From Chrysogorgia sp. JL179-B06 (Eukaryota; Cnidaria; Anthozoa; Scleralcyonacea; Chrysogorgiidae): a stretch of DNA of 64,000 bases. Each line of letters starts with the position of its first letter. Position 1 is the first letter of the stretch. Under the pieces are notes generated by a model, which did no database searches, was not told the DNA's origin, and saw only the letters and a list, made by a program, of their open reading frames with translations. Where the stretch lies: NCBI GenBank assembly GCA_035772405.1, contig JAYKKM010000501.1, positions 1,140,501-1,204,500 of the forward strand. The letters are read 5' to 3'. Shown piece after piece: positions 22,620-34,653 of the stretch. Position numbers and translations under genes: made by a program.

Positions 22620-25600
22620 TTAATGCTGGCTCTTTGCGCAGCCACATTTACACAAGTGTGTGCACTGGAGCTTTTCCTTAGCACATTTGCAGCGCGTGCA
22701 CTGTCCCTTGCAGGTACACTTTATCAGCTCCCTACAAACACTCGCAACTTGCGGGATCGTTATCCAGACTGGCATCCATCCGTCCTCTTTCTTTTCCCAC
22801 GAAAACTCTGCGGGGGAGGGAAGCTCCTGTGCCGACTTTTCCGATGACGTCCAAACTCCGGCCTGATATACCGCCCAATTGAAGAAACAATTGAAGTTCC
22901 AATTTATCCAACAGAAATTATATTTTCATGGACTAATGAAATAGATAAACAGAAAGACTATGTATCTTATCATCATTTTACAGTTATCAATACTCTACCA
23001 CAATATTACGCGATACCTGTGTGGGAGGGATGTTGTCCAAGTTGCGCTTTGGGAACAGCATCATTCTAGTCTCATTGACAGACTCCAGGGGACTTGACTT
23101 GTGATACATGAGAACCGTCAGCCTTTCAAGCTTCTTGAAATGTTCTGAGGATATGTTGAGCTGCTCGAAGGGATGAGTTGCGATGTGATTCAGGGCAGGT
23201 GTGACATCATTGCTAGTAGATTGCCATATCTTCCATGCGGTCTGCTTCCCGATACCATAGAATGCAGAGGTACAGTCGCATCCAGTGAAGGCATGAAATA
23301 CCGGTAGGGCTCGTGATCGAGTTTCTCCAAGAGCAGAACAGATCGTGTTGATATCAATCATCGTGAAGTAGCGTCCCATCCCAAATGCCACCCAGATTTC
23401 AGCCCGCTGGTTGTATGTCATGAGATCGTGAAATTTGCCCACCAGGATGACCAGGACGATGATGCAGGTATCGGCTTCCTCGTGGTCGCACTGGGACATT
23501 GGTCGTTCCGAACCATGGGATAGAACAGACGTGCCTAAAAGGAATATAACAAGTGGAATCTTATATTTCTAATTTGAAAATAGAAATTGAATATTTACTG
23601 TTACAAACCGGATGTGATGTATACTGTTCTGTCAAGGGGCCAGTGAAAACGTGCAACCTTCATCGATAGAAACGAGAACAGTTCCGATTTGTTAACAGGA
23701 TCTCGTAGGAACATCATCCAGTTCTTTGGTAGCTTTGTCGGTCCTGACACCTTTCTTCTGACACCTTGGCCACGCTTCTCCCTCGTCGCCTCCTTCAAGC
23801 TATTTGGAACGTACGTGTCCCACACAATATCTACACGCTTGCTAAGATGGAGCTGATGTTGAAGATAGGGTATGAAGACTTTGGCTGCGTACTCATCAAA
23901 TGTTGTAGCCTCAACAGTCGGCAGGCAGTGGACAATCACAGCGCCATCCAACACTCTGCAGTGGAACTGATTGCGTGAATCGAGATTACTGGCTTGTGGT
24001 AGACATTTCAGGAGGTCTGACTTGGCACTTGGAAGGCGCAGATTTCCATTATCCGACAGTGAAGGGGGAAACGATTGAACTTCGTGAGAAAAGAATTCTG
24101 TCATGTTGCCGTCCCTGTTCTGTAGTGCAATGTACAGCTGTGCAAATAGATTGAGGTTGCTCTGAAGAACTCCAATCTTGTTTCCTTGTTTTGAAGTTGA
24201 CCTTTTTTTAAACGAACGGAACAGAGGGAGTTTATTCTTCTTGATCGGGTCGTGGATGGATTTGGAGCGGTTCTCTATGACATTGGTGACGTAACACTGG
24301 TATTGCTTCTGACCAATTTCGTCAATCTTCTGAACTGATTCAACAACACTTGACTCTGCACAGTTTCTAGAGTCAAGAGTCACAAGTTCGGGAAAGTCAT
24401 CAAGGAAGGGATTTCCTGTTCTTCTTATCACATCGCAGAGATTGTTTACCTGGCGATGAAATGTTACCTGGGCTGCGCGACCTTTTTCGTGATTTTGGAA
24501 ATTCTTCGGATTGTCGGGATCATTGCTTGAGAGAAACTGATCTTCGAACTCCTTTATCATTCTTGAAAGTTCTGGACCTGATAGCATCCATCGCCTATAA
24601 GCAACAAACAAAACGTAAGTACTTCCAAATACATGTATTTCTTGAAAAAATTAAACTCATCCTATAAAAGTATGCACTTTACGTGTACGCACCTAAAGGC
24701 TACTGGATTCTCAGTAAGACCAACTGCACCTCCATCACCTTTGACCTGCTTATTCTCCTGCTCGTGGGCTTGGTCCAAGGGGATTGCAGAGAAGTTGTTG
24801 CATGTCTTCGAAAGAACCCAGTGGTGATGATCCTGGAATTCCCGTCTGATGGATTCCGGAAGAGATTTCATATCCCTGATATGAATTGGAACCCAGCACG
24901 CATAGTTGGGGTGATCGAGAGTGAAGAACAGGGGTACCAGTAGCTCCAGAATGTTCACGAAAAGCGAGAAATCTCTTTCCCTGTGCGCCCGAACAAATAT
25001 AAGAACAGAGTCTCGTATTTGATTATCAGTTCCCAGAACAGAAACGTCGGACTTCTTCGTCTAATGGCGTCTTCCCAATCCGCAAAGGAAACCTCATCTC
25101 CACTGTGAGCAGAGGCCAAAAAGGCTTCTCGTTTCAACTTATGCAGGGCCAACACAGTAACTTGGTGAGCATGTCTGAAATAAGAAAAAAATGGATGAAT
25201 ATCAATCCAGCAAAATGAAGTAAATGCTTTTCAGGTACGAACAAAACATATCACTACTGCAATTAAAGTAGTTACCTGGTTCTGGTAAGATGTGATGCTT
25301 TTAGAAATCCATCAGCAACCCCAGACGAAGCCACCTCCGCATCTGTAAGGATATTGGTCCAACCACTGCCTTCGAGAAGATCACCGACGGTGCTCCACAA
25401 CGCCATTTCTAAATGGAGTCCCCCAAACATGATAACGTACTTGTCTTCGCCATACTTGTCTGGCCATTTCCATTGGACGCTTTTTGCCAGTGCGAACAAA
25501 GGCTGATCTAATGCTACAACTGGAACTTGGCCCGGATTGAGAAATGATGTTGCCTCCCTTATGACATCCATGCCGTGTTTTATCATGGCAGGAGGAGCAG

Positions 25601-27984
25601 CCTTTTCGTAGAATAGAGGGAGGAGTGCGGTTATAGCAGGAAGATCTTCAGTATCATTTGGTTGATGCTGGTTGTTCGAATGATATGCAGTCCAAGCTAC
25701 ATGATCTGCGGCACCAATGGTTTCGTTGTCGAGTTTTGTTAAAGCGTGGGTCACCCAATGACTCTCTCGCTGTATTGCATCCTCAACGGTGACATCGCCT
25801 TGTACTGGTGTTGCTTTGCATTCTGGAACGGAATCTGAGCTTGTGGTCAATGCCACTGGAGATACTGATGCGTAGCTAGCCGGTGGTCCAACGTGTTCTG
25901 TCCCAGATGGAGGAACTACTAATGGCGGCCTACCTTCACCAGGCTTACTTTCCGTTGGGAACTGAAATATGCTTATTCCTGTCCCGTGGAATGAGGAAAC
26001 TGACGTGGTCGAACTAGGGTTGTGATCAAGGTTGTCCAGTGCGCCAACAGAAAATATACCACTCCTTAAACTAGCGGGAGATACACACCCGTCTTCCTTA
26101 AATCGCTCACTTAGGGAAGTCGCCAGCCAGTCCTCTATTTCCATTATTCGATCATAGGAAACTGAGATCCCCATCTGGTACATCTTTTCGACCAGGGTCT
26201 TACTTCTGGTCAAGCTATGGATTTTTAGTCCAACATAAAGAGGTAGAGGTGGCGCACGTGCTAATGAGTGGCGTGTTAGACCAGTTTTTGTCTCACAAGT
26301 TCTCTTCTTTGTGTTGAAGACTATGGTCTCACAAACTGTCAGACAGGCTTGACATTCAGCCTTTCCTTGATCTTGGATGTTTACCCCGTTGAGAATCATT
26401 GAAACAAGAGAAGTTAAACTAGATGGAATACTTTCCTTTTGACAGTCCAAGGGAAAGGATCCAGAGAAACTGAATCCTTTGTTAGCGAACATGTCTTTTC
26501 GTATGATTGTTGCTGCTTTAGCCAGGATTTTGACATCTTCCGAAAAGTCTCGTTTTTTCAAAGCTTCCTTTAAAAGGGCGGCCATTGCATCTCGGAAAAT
26601 TAAAACGGTGTTTTTTCCAACAGTTTGCTCCTGGACAGCTTCTTTTGGATAATGGGCCAATAATGCACTCTTTAGTCTTGTTTTGTTTACCATCTTGTTT
26701 ATTCCTAGATCTGCCAGTCTAGTAACGTACAAGGAATGCAGCTCAGCAAGTTTAAACAACTTGGTTCCATTGTCTACATATCTGTCTATGTACTCGACAA
26801 GCTCCACGAACGCCCTCGATTCATCCATCTTCTCATTATCTCCGGTTGTACTATCTCGTTTTTTCTGAGAACAAAGAGACCGATATCGATTCCGTAGAGA
26901 AATTAGACAATCTAGATGGTACTTGGCTTCAATGGCGACGAGATCTCCCTCTGAAATCCGATCAAGCAATGAAAAATCTTTGAGTTCATGCGCCATTTGA
27001 CGAACACTCCTGTCCGTTTCCAGGGTCTCAAGAGTGTAGTCTATTGAACTTTTCTGCGCCATTACAGAATACACACTGAGTTTCTTCAACTTCAACAGGA
27101 ACAGACTGGCGTTTTCTGCATTTGGGAATTGGCTGTTTCTCGGCCTCGACTTCTATGCTCCGCTTTAGATCTATACGTTCCAGGGTTTTTTAAAGTTTTG
27201 AAGCGCTAAATTTTAGGCGGCAGGACTTGTGCCAGGAAGCTTTGTTTAAACAAAGGCATTCTATAGTGATGTCATTGCCAAATTGCAGATCTACGGGAGA
27301 TGCATTTTCTTCTCTGAAGCTTTCGACGTTTTCTATGAAGGCCCTGTAAGATTCCTTATTAATTTCAGGTGATCCATGGCCATTTAAGGGACACTTTAAT
27401 GCCTCTTTGGGAGTATCCTCTTGGCATATAATACACTTTCTCCAATCAATGAGTGACATTTGTAGCCAGTGCTCCTAAAAGAAACATGCAATGCAAGATT
27501 AGATATATGTACATAATGATCAAAACAAAAGCATTTAGATTTATTTCAGTGTCATACTTACAGAGAAAATACATCACTATGTCATGAGACATCAGCTCAG
27601 GTTTCCTATCAAACCATCGAAGTACCTGTAAAATAAATATACTTTTATATTCTATACTTAAAACTGAAATTACAACACCATATTTTGCTTGATATAGGGC
27701 CTCTGAAAGTGAACCGTTGAATTTATTTGACAATGTACTTACAAGCATTTCAGTGAAGTCGAATCGAAGTTCAGTTAAATAATTCCAATTAATTCCATTT
27801 AAAAACACTCTAAAAGGTAAAACAACGAATAAAGATTTAGGCTAAACATCTTACTTCACTATATTCAAGTTTACTGCAAAGAATAAATCATTATTATCAG
27901 GGATACTTACAGAAACAACAGCTCAGCGTGGAGACCGCCATCTTGGATATACAAACAGCCGATCGGAGCCTGGGTACTAGCCAT
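22620..27984 (-). pseudogene. Element A protein: cysteine-rich, possible nuclease-like family, function unknown
   Basis: Tentative short first exons lie at 27911-27984, 27743-27809 and 27562-27625 (MASTQAPIGCLYIQDGGLHA...). The long exon 27474-25278 contains two zinc-binding pairs (CIICQEDTPKEALKCP and CVFCNGAEKFN). Exons near 25180-24660 and 24602-23610 follow (VIVHCLPTVEATTFDEYAAK, VDIVWDTYVPNSLKEATREK), then 23499-22987 with HEEADT and LPVFHAFTGCDCTSAFYGIG. The last exon (22867-22620) ends in a cysteine cluster CTCKGQCTRCKC...CKCGC. The acidic landmarks (EADT, GCD) suggest a PIN/FEN-like nuclease, which is inference. The family is common and repeated in invertebrate genomes. The copy is damaged: in-frame TAA at 27190, frameshifts near 27033 and 25010, and a short deletion after HEEADT. 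The joins of the first exons do not keep frame, so they are uncertain. Confidence 0.8.
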
Positions 27985-28137
27985 ATTGTCTGTTTCTCGA
28001 TTTTCTCTTTCTTTTATGAATTGTTTTTCAGTTAGTACATCAAAAGTGTTTAATATTACCAATATATGCGTAGATAATCACTCAGAAGTTGATTGGCTTT
28101 GTATTTCGAGCCATTAAAGCTAATACAAATAACCTAC

Positions 28138-28326
28138 ACCACAGGCAACCCAAATCGTTAATTTCGTTCAAAATCAATTATCCCCTTAAAACGGGTTCCT
28201 GAGAAGATTGACTTGGGCACCCCTTCTAATATCATTAGGTAGGACCAAGCAAGCTGTCAACCGAATTTCATGCTTTTATCACTCTCGTCACGATCAGGCC
28301 TAAATTTTGCGCTAAGCCACCTGACT
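28138..28326 (-). repeat. Element A, right terminal inverted repeat
   Basis: Inverted partner of 22164-22343. The gene's ATG (27984) lies about 150 bases inside it, so the repeat probably also holds the promoter. Confidence 0.95.
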
Positions 28327-28697
28327 CCATCACAAGTAGGTAGTACCTGATTTGCATAACCACCTTCATCGACAGCATTGTCAACATCCAATAAAATTGG
28401 AAAATTATCCGAAGAATCGTTTCCTCCAAGGTTAAGTTCGTTGTTGGAATCATTATCCTGTATCCTAAATGGAAGGGAGCATAAAGAACAGGTCCATTCC
28501 AGATCAGGGTTATCCAAATAATATTTGAAAGTACCTTTAGTCATACGAAGGCATTTCGCATGTGACCATGTATTACACTCCGCACATAGAAGAGCATCTT
28601 GATTATTTCTAACGTTCTTCTCAATGCCAGTACGAGTGGACGAGGTAGGACGGATTTTGGGGCGAAGGCCAGAGCTTGGAACGCCACGATTTGCCAT
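28327..28697 (-). pseudogene. PHD-finger N-terminal part of CR1-like LINE protein
   Basis: The frame reads NVRNNQDALLCAECNTWSHA, KCLRMTKGTF and LEWTCSLCSLPF. This is the second half of a PHD zinc finger, as found at the start of CR1-like LINE proteins. The first Cys pair is degraded. The frame runs into the right end of element A, which cuts it off. The endonuclease-RT at 19757-21592 on the same strand is probably the rest of this LINE, although roughly 100 residues between the two parts are missing. Confidence 0.7.
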
Positions 28698-29019
28698 CCA
28701 GCATAATTTTGGTGGAAAACGAAAGACAAGGTAAATAATTTTGTGTTAGTACTCTATAGCACGTGCATTCAAAGTTCGGCGAAGAAATATATGTTTGCAA
28801 ACTTACTCATTCATGAATGCCCGTGGCCATCTTTTGAGGGCGTGCAAATTAAAGAAGGGCGGAGACGAAATAATATGGGGATTGGGGGGGGGGGGTGTAA
28901 TCAACATTATTTTCTTATTTAGCTTGCATGTTCCTCTGTCGCCCCGGAAACGTTAATCAAAACGGAAAACCTTTAATAAAAGTAATTTTTTAACGTTTGT
29001 TTTGTTTTGTTAATTCTAA

Positions 29020-30840
29020 AGGGCAAAGAACCCAAGCCTCCATCAGGAGAATTTGTAAAGATATTGTTATTTTGGCACGACCGGAAGAAGAGAAGGTTCC
29101 ACGTCAAGGAAGCAAGGTGTATCTGGCTGCCAATTGCCACGTGCTGTATGGGGTAGCGTTGAAAAAGTATTTTGGAAAATATTCGATCACTTTTCCCAAC
29201 AAAGTTAAAGGAAAACATAGAGTAAGTATACAAACCAGTACATTTTTTACTATTAACTCTAGTCAGAAAAACTAGTGTTTTTATTTTTCCTTTTTTTTGT
29301 TCGCGGCTAGAAAGTCAGCCGACCTGACCATACTCTTTTCTTATTAGTTCATGCTATAGAATTTATTATGACTGTACAACAAATGACTGTCCCAGACTTC
29401 CCCAGAACAAATGTTTCAATTGCTATATATACTGAAAGTCTGAAACTGAACATCTTATACGTGTGTTTTGCCCATTGCTCAACATTTACCCTTCGATTTT
29501 TCTTAGAATTGAAATAATGACTTCCGTCCATAATAAACTAATGGCGCCGACCCTAGCACCTGGCCAGGATCTTACCGGCTACGTACTCCACAAAATGTTT
29601 GGAACTAAACCAGTGTATGTCCGTCCTTTGATGGAAGTGTTAGCACCTGAATGGCTCGTGATACAATTGACAAGTTGATGTGACTTTAAAATGCTATCAT
29701 GGACTTTTAATGTAGCACTTACTATTGTTTGTTTTTAACAGTTTGTGTATTTTACGTAAATATTACCCTTTTGTAGTGTTTGAACCACTTTGAACACATC
29801 ATATTTCAGGAGGAAGAACAAGTCGTTGAAGACGAAGATGCTCACAGAACGTCAACATCACGAAAACGAGTTTTGCCCAATATTTTTGAAGAGGATTTAC
29901 CAGCTGCGTGAAACTCAAAGAAATCAACCATAAAAAATCAACCAAAAAACCCCGCTGTTTCTATAGAAAACTACCTCACGACAAAACGATCTTATTCGGC
30001 TTCAGTAACAGTAACAGAATTAATTGCTTCTACGTCTAAGCCAAATGAACCTGAAGACAAAGATCTTTTTTCTAATAAGGTAATTGAACCAAGTAACTGT
30101 ACATTGACGACTCTCGCTCTTGCTCTTCATTCCGTTTATCTGCTCAAGCTCCCTTATTCACTCTTTGCATGTATTCACTCTTTGCATGCATACACTCTAT
30201 GCAGCAGTGGCATTTTTAGGGGGCGTCGTTTATTTAGTTTAATTAGAATTCAAAAAAAAAATTTTTAGTGTTAATTTTTAGTGTTTGTATTTATATAGAG
30301 AATACGCTGCTCTATTCGAGGCTGGAGGTGATGTAGAAGACGACGATGAACGGAATGACGTGGAAGTTATTAGTGATATAGATGACGTAGAGGTGGTAAT
30401 TAAAGGTTAATGTCATCGAAACACCGTAAGTTGCTCCATGTATGGCTTATAGTATCTTTCGCGATAGTCCACATCAGCGGCGTCAAACATTATTTTTGAT
30501 ACGTTGTCAAATACGTTTACTTATCTTTTTAATTTTTCTACAGCAACAACGCTGCTAAAAGAAATTGCGCAAAAAATTGAAACCGACTCCATTTCAAAGT
30601 TCAACATCTGCAGGACCACTGTTTGGGATGGTGTAGTTTGAGGTTTAAACCGAAAATTGTTCTCTCCAACGAATAAAATGTCCGTGAAATTCACGGACGA
30701 TTACGGGCATTCGGAAGGCGCGGTAGATCTTGGTGGACCTCGAAGAGAACTGTTGACGCTAGTAATGCAGTATCTAAAACGAAGTAGAATGTTTACCGGC
30801 TATGATGATACTGGAAAGCTTATCGATAACTTCTGCCCAG
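29020..30840 (+). pseudogene. HECT-type E3 ubiquitin ligase remnant
   Basis: The last exon-like part (about 30541-30839) reads NKMSVKFTDDYGHSEGAVDL, GGPRRELLTLVMQYLKRSRM, the conserved beginning of a HECT N-lobe, and ends at a GT donor (GTTAGT). Upstream open segments at 29020-29222 (QASIRRICKDIVILARPEEE, donor GTAAGT) and 29810-29910 (EEEQVVEDEDAHRTSTS) lie in the same direction and may be earlier exons. Stops in the HECT segment (TGA at about 30639) and at the end of the 29810 segment indicate a pseudogene. The rest of the HECT domain, with the catalytic cysteine, is missing. It is separate from the HECT gene at 31867-34653. Confidence 0.55.
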
Positions 30841-31089
30841 GTTAGTCAATATCACACTGATCTTAAGATTCCAAAGCAAACATGCATAACTCACTAAGTT
30901 GTAATAAATTTGTGCAATTTCTGAACTTTCATCTGCTCCACCAGTTGCCATCGGCCTGGATAACAATTCGCTCTTAAAGTGTCTAAGTGAAAAATGTGTT
31001 CGCATTTTTGTTATTTTATTGTAGAGGAGTATGGCATGAACTACCCTGGGTGCCGGAGGTTGCTCACATCGTTATGTTTCGCGCATCGA

Positions 31090-31245
31090 TCATGAAATTA
31101 TCTTGAAAAAGCTTTCATTATATGGTGTAAGTGAAACGTCATTATCTTGGTTCAACTCGTACCTCTCAAATAGAAAACAGTTTGTAAAGATTGCTGGCAA
31201 AAGCAGTACGCAAATGAATATAAGTCATGGGGTACCCAGGGGCGG
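31090..31245 (+). pseudogene. Short LINE reverse transcriptase fragment
   Basis: KKLSLYGVSETSLSWFNSYL, SNRKQFVKIAGK and ISHGVPRG match the region just before and at the GVPQG motif of CR1/Jockey-like RTs. It breaks off abruptly at GVPRG. A 5'- and 3'-truncated relic. Confidence 0.65.
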
Positions 31246-31445
31246 ATCCAGACTGTTCCAAGTGTTTCAAATGCGACAGTCAGATATTTTTAATACTCTT
31301 AAATTTCTACTGCCATCTATTTTCGAAACACATTGATTTTGTCTTCGGAAGAGTTCAAGAAACATAGAAGTTCGCTTGCTTTGGTGTGAGCGGCAAAAAT
31401 TCCTAGCCTGCGAACTTAGTGGCAGGTGGCTGCAGCCTCTGATTG

Positions 31446-31499
31446 GCCTGTGTACAGCCTGAATATACTTACATGTGTATATTCAGGCTGTACACAGGC
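31446..31499. repeat. Perfect hairpin, 23-bp arms
   Basis: GCCTGTGTACAGCCTGAATA (31446 onward, 23 bases) is followed by an 8-base spacer and its exact reverse complement at 31477-31499. Confidence 0.8.
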
Positions 31500-31578
31500 T
31501 ACTCTGATCAGATCACCCAGAAGTTGCATCAGTGAAAGTTTTTGAAACAGTTGTGACGCATACAGACTGCAAAATAGG

Positions 31579-32690
31579 CAATATATTATGGAGTTAGGGA
31601 GGGGACATAATTCACAACTGGTATCGTAGGGCCGATTCGTGATGTGGGAACGCGTTTCATATAGTCGATCTCGTGTTGTCGGACCGCGTTTAATTCGTCA
31701 ATGCGCGTTTCAGGTTGTCGATTCGCATTTCATATTGTCGACGCGCGTTTCATGTTGTCGGGGCGGTTCGTGTTGTCGTGTCGAACCTTACGGTATGTAG
31801 TGGTCAGCGGCTTTTCCCAACAGTTGGGGTAAGTACTTCAAGTAACCAATGCCAGTTCTGTTTAAAATGGCGGAAAACCCAGTCAACCATGTGGTCTCGG
31901 TCTTGAAAGAAGCACTTGATCATATTCAAAATGTATCGCGTCTATCGACTGCTACTACAACCTCTCCTGCAAATACAAGCACAGTAATACCACCTTCAGT
32001 AAATCCAGGTGCAGTACCACAAAGCCAAAGGGAAAACTTCAATCTGGCAGTACAGCGCAATTTCAGGTAAATGATAATAAGTGATATTATTTACTGTAGA
32101 CTGTAGAGCACGCAATATGAAACAAGCGAAGAATCTTTTTAATCTGTTAGTAACTAATAAAGTGTTCTGTTGTCATCATATACTTATTTTTTATAAATTT
32201 CACCAAAATAAGGCTATGTTATGTTAATAATGTACATATCATTTATTTATACGGCCATTTGTAACTCAAAGTCTACCTCGGTCTGTCCATGTCTGTTTCG
32301 TAAATGTAATTATGTAAAGCGCTTTGACACAATGTGATAAACTAGCGCTATATAAACTTAAGTGTTAATTGTAATCTGGGCACAATTATGAAATGTACAT
32401 ATACTAACCCAAATTTTACAATTGGCTTATAACTTTTGAGTTTTTGTGAACCAAAATTTTAAATAGCCTTGTTTTAAATTTAATTCTGACGTATAATCTT
32501 GTCATTATATTGCAAATTAATTATCACTATTGATATAGAAAAAGCAACACTGTCCCATGGATCAATATTCCCAAGTGAATATTTTGATGTGTTGTATAAA
32601 AATATTCTTCATATTTAATGTTACTCTTTAAAACTTAATCTTTGAACTTATTTTCTTTTAGTCAAGCCTTTCCCAGTCTTGGTGGTGGAG
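31579..32690 (+). repeat. Left 1.1-kb terminal inverted repeat
   Basis: Near-identical inverted copy of 37388-38480; the main difference is one extra 20-bp unit near 31720-31745. It includes the promoter region, exon 1 (to 32066), a 595-base intron and the first 29 bases of exon 2 (from 32662) of the HECT gene. The match ends within a GGTGGTGGAG stretch. Confidence 0.96.
31650..31790. repeat. Subterminal tandem units, consensus GCGTTTCATGTTGTCGA
   Basis: Five to six degenerate copies of a 20- to 22-bp unit (GCGTTTCATATAGTCGA, GCGTTTCAGGTTGTCGA, GCATTTCATATTGTCGA, GCGTTTCATGTTGTCGG). The right repeat (38290-38425) has one unit fewer. Likely binding sites for the integrase, by analogy with other DNA transposons. 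Confidence 0.8.
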
Positions 32691-34653
32691 GTAGGAGGTT
32701 ACCTCTACACAACCCTCGACCAGCCAAGAAGCAAAAAGTTGTTTTTATTCAGCCAAGGAAGTCATTGACGCATGACTTTTGCCTTTTAGCTGGAAGTAGG
32801 CAAGCTATAACACCAACATTGAGTCGGCTGTCAAAGCTCAGAGAAGCTGGCCTGGGAAAGAAGCGCATAGTTTTTCCTGACAAAACTGCTAAATTTGTCA
32901 AGTTTAAATAGGTTTTGGAAACTGAAATCCAAAACTTAAAATGCAAGATGGTGCTTTTGAGCTAATGCGTGCAGAAGGTGGTGGGTATTCAAGACCACTG
33001 TGCCTAATTCCAATGCCATCAGATGGATACAGTGTTCCATATCTGAAGGAGATGGTGGGTACCAGCACTATGATTTAAATTCGACCAATTAAAGAATCAC
33101 TGTCCCTAGAGAAGGCCATTGTGTCAGTCAGCTCCACTAGTCCACTTACAGAATGCACTAGATGCCATAAAGAGGTGCCAATATTTTCTCTACGTCAGCA
33201 CTCCGAAGACTGCCAAGTCATAAGCATTGAAGAAGACGAGATTCAAGCAATTGGAGAAATTCTACAAGATGATCCTGATTTTAAGCTAGATGATCCTGAT
33301 TTTAAGCTAGATGATGATCCTGATTTTAAGCAAGAACATGACCTTGACATTGCTAACAACCCCACTACAAGTTCTGCTGGCACTTCACGTCAGAGCTGGT
33401 TGTCTGAGCTAAAGTTGGCATTTCCTGATGCTAAAGATAATGATCTGGAGGAGATTGCATCTGTTGCAACTACAATTGATGGAGCAGCGTGCCTTCTACT
33501 TGACAAGCAAGATAATGATCTTGAAGAAGATGCATCTCTGGAAGATCTAATTGAATCATTTGTGAAGAAAAACGAATTGCCTGGTGATGAAAGCATTAAA
33601 GTAGACCGAGAGACATTATGGATGGAAATCATTAAATTCTATAAGAAATCCCTTGGGAAACCTGACATTCTTCGAAGAGAACTTTTGGTGTCATTTGCCA
33701 ATGAGGATGGTCTTGATGGTGGTGCTATGAAGATAGAGTTTTTTTCAATGGCCTTAAACGAGATCAAGGTTCGGTTATTCGAGGGTACTGAACCGAATAT
33801 GGTACCGATAAAAGATGCAACCAAAGGTATGCTATTGCACCTAGCTGGCACAATTGTAAGCCATGCTTTATTCCAGAGAAGCTCAATTGCCTTTACATTC
33901 CTGGCACCACATATCTACTCGCACATAGTTGGAGATCCCGATGATGAAACCACATCCCTCATGAAGAAGCAGCATGTTCCACTTGATGCCTCTACAGCTT
34001 TGTTACATGAATTCATAAACAACCTGGAATCCTGTAACAATAATGCTGAGATCGAGTTGCTATTGGAAGGAAATTCGAAGAGCGAAGCCTTCTGGCAGAT
34101 TATCAATTATTCACGCTGGCCCAAGGAGAAGGTTATTGATATTGCCAGTAAAGATTTCCTCCTACAGCATCTTGTGTATCATGAATTGCTTGCATCGAGA
34201 AAGAATGAGATTGAAGAATTTTCCGAAGGATTGAAATCTCTTGGCCTCCTTGATCTAATACGAAAGAATAAAGAAAAATGCAAAATTCTACTCACTGCCA
34301 ATGCCATGAAGGATATGATCATTGACGTTGAGCATCACAATTTTTCAGAGAGCTAGGCATATAAATGGTTTATAGATTACATGGATGAAGAAGAGAATGA
34401 AGAGTTTCCAGCTGACAGCCGACTACAAGCACTCCTTCAGTTCTGGACTGGATGGACGGCTGTTCCCTTCGGTGGCTTGACAAAGAGGCTAAAAGTTGCA
34501 TTTTTGCCTGATGATGACACCAAGAGTCTTCCAACAGCATCAGCGTGTACAGCTGTGTTGCGTATTCCAACTGTTCACAGCTCAAAAAAAGGATTCTTTC
34601 AAGCAATGAACATAGCACTTAAGTTTGGCAGGATGGGATTTCCTAATCCCTGA
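31867..34653 (+). pseudogene. HECT-type E3 ubiquitin ligase carried by the transposon
   Basis: Exon 1 (ATG 31867, donor GT at 32067) encodes AENPVNHVVSVLKEALDHIQ. It splices to 32662 (SQAFPSLGGGGRRLPLHNP). Conserved blocks follow: GSRQAITPTLSRLSKLREAG, AGLGKKRIVFPD, GAFELMRAEGGG, ECTRCHKEVPIFSLRQH (zinc-finger-like), a DPDFKLDD triple repeat (33270-33330), then the HECT-like domain RRELLVSFANEDGLDGGAMK. The C-lobe ends with TKSLPTASACTAVLRIPT, whose cysteine sits where HECT ligases form the ubiquitin thioester. The layout resembles G2E3-like HECT proteins. Nonsense codons at 32909, 33076 and 34354 and a frameshift near 32935 break it, but the sequence between stays open and well preserved, so the decay looks recent. 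Confidence 0.82.

Larger units (their letters stand above)
22164..28326 (-). mobile_element. Element A: 6.16-kb DNA transposon with 180-bp terminal inverted repeats
   Basis: The 180 bases at 22164-22343 recur inverted at 28138-28326 with high identity, both starting AGTCAGGTGGCTTAG at the outer edge. Between them lies a single multi-exon gene on the minus strand (27984-22620) that fills the element. The flanks are CR1-like LINE sequence on the right (PHD part) and minisatellite/LINE on the left, so the element seems inserted in a LINE. No clean target duplication is visible; the left flank may have been remodelled by the minisatellite. It fits no superfamily I can assign with confidence. Confidence 0.87.

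Noticed and set aside
22623..22866. Plus-strand frames over the element A 3' exon
   Set aside because: The minus strand encodes the cysteine cluster ending at 22620; the plus frames are its antisense.
28884..28895. Run of 12 G residues
   Set aside because: A simple homopolymer with no G-quadruplex-like spacing around it; no function supported.
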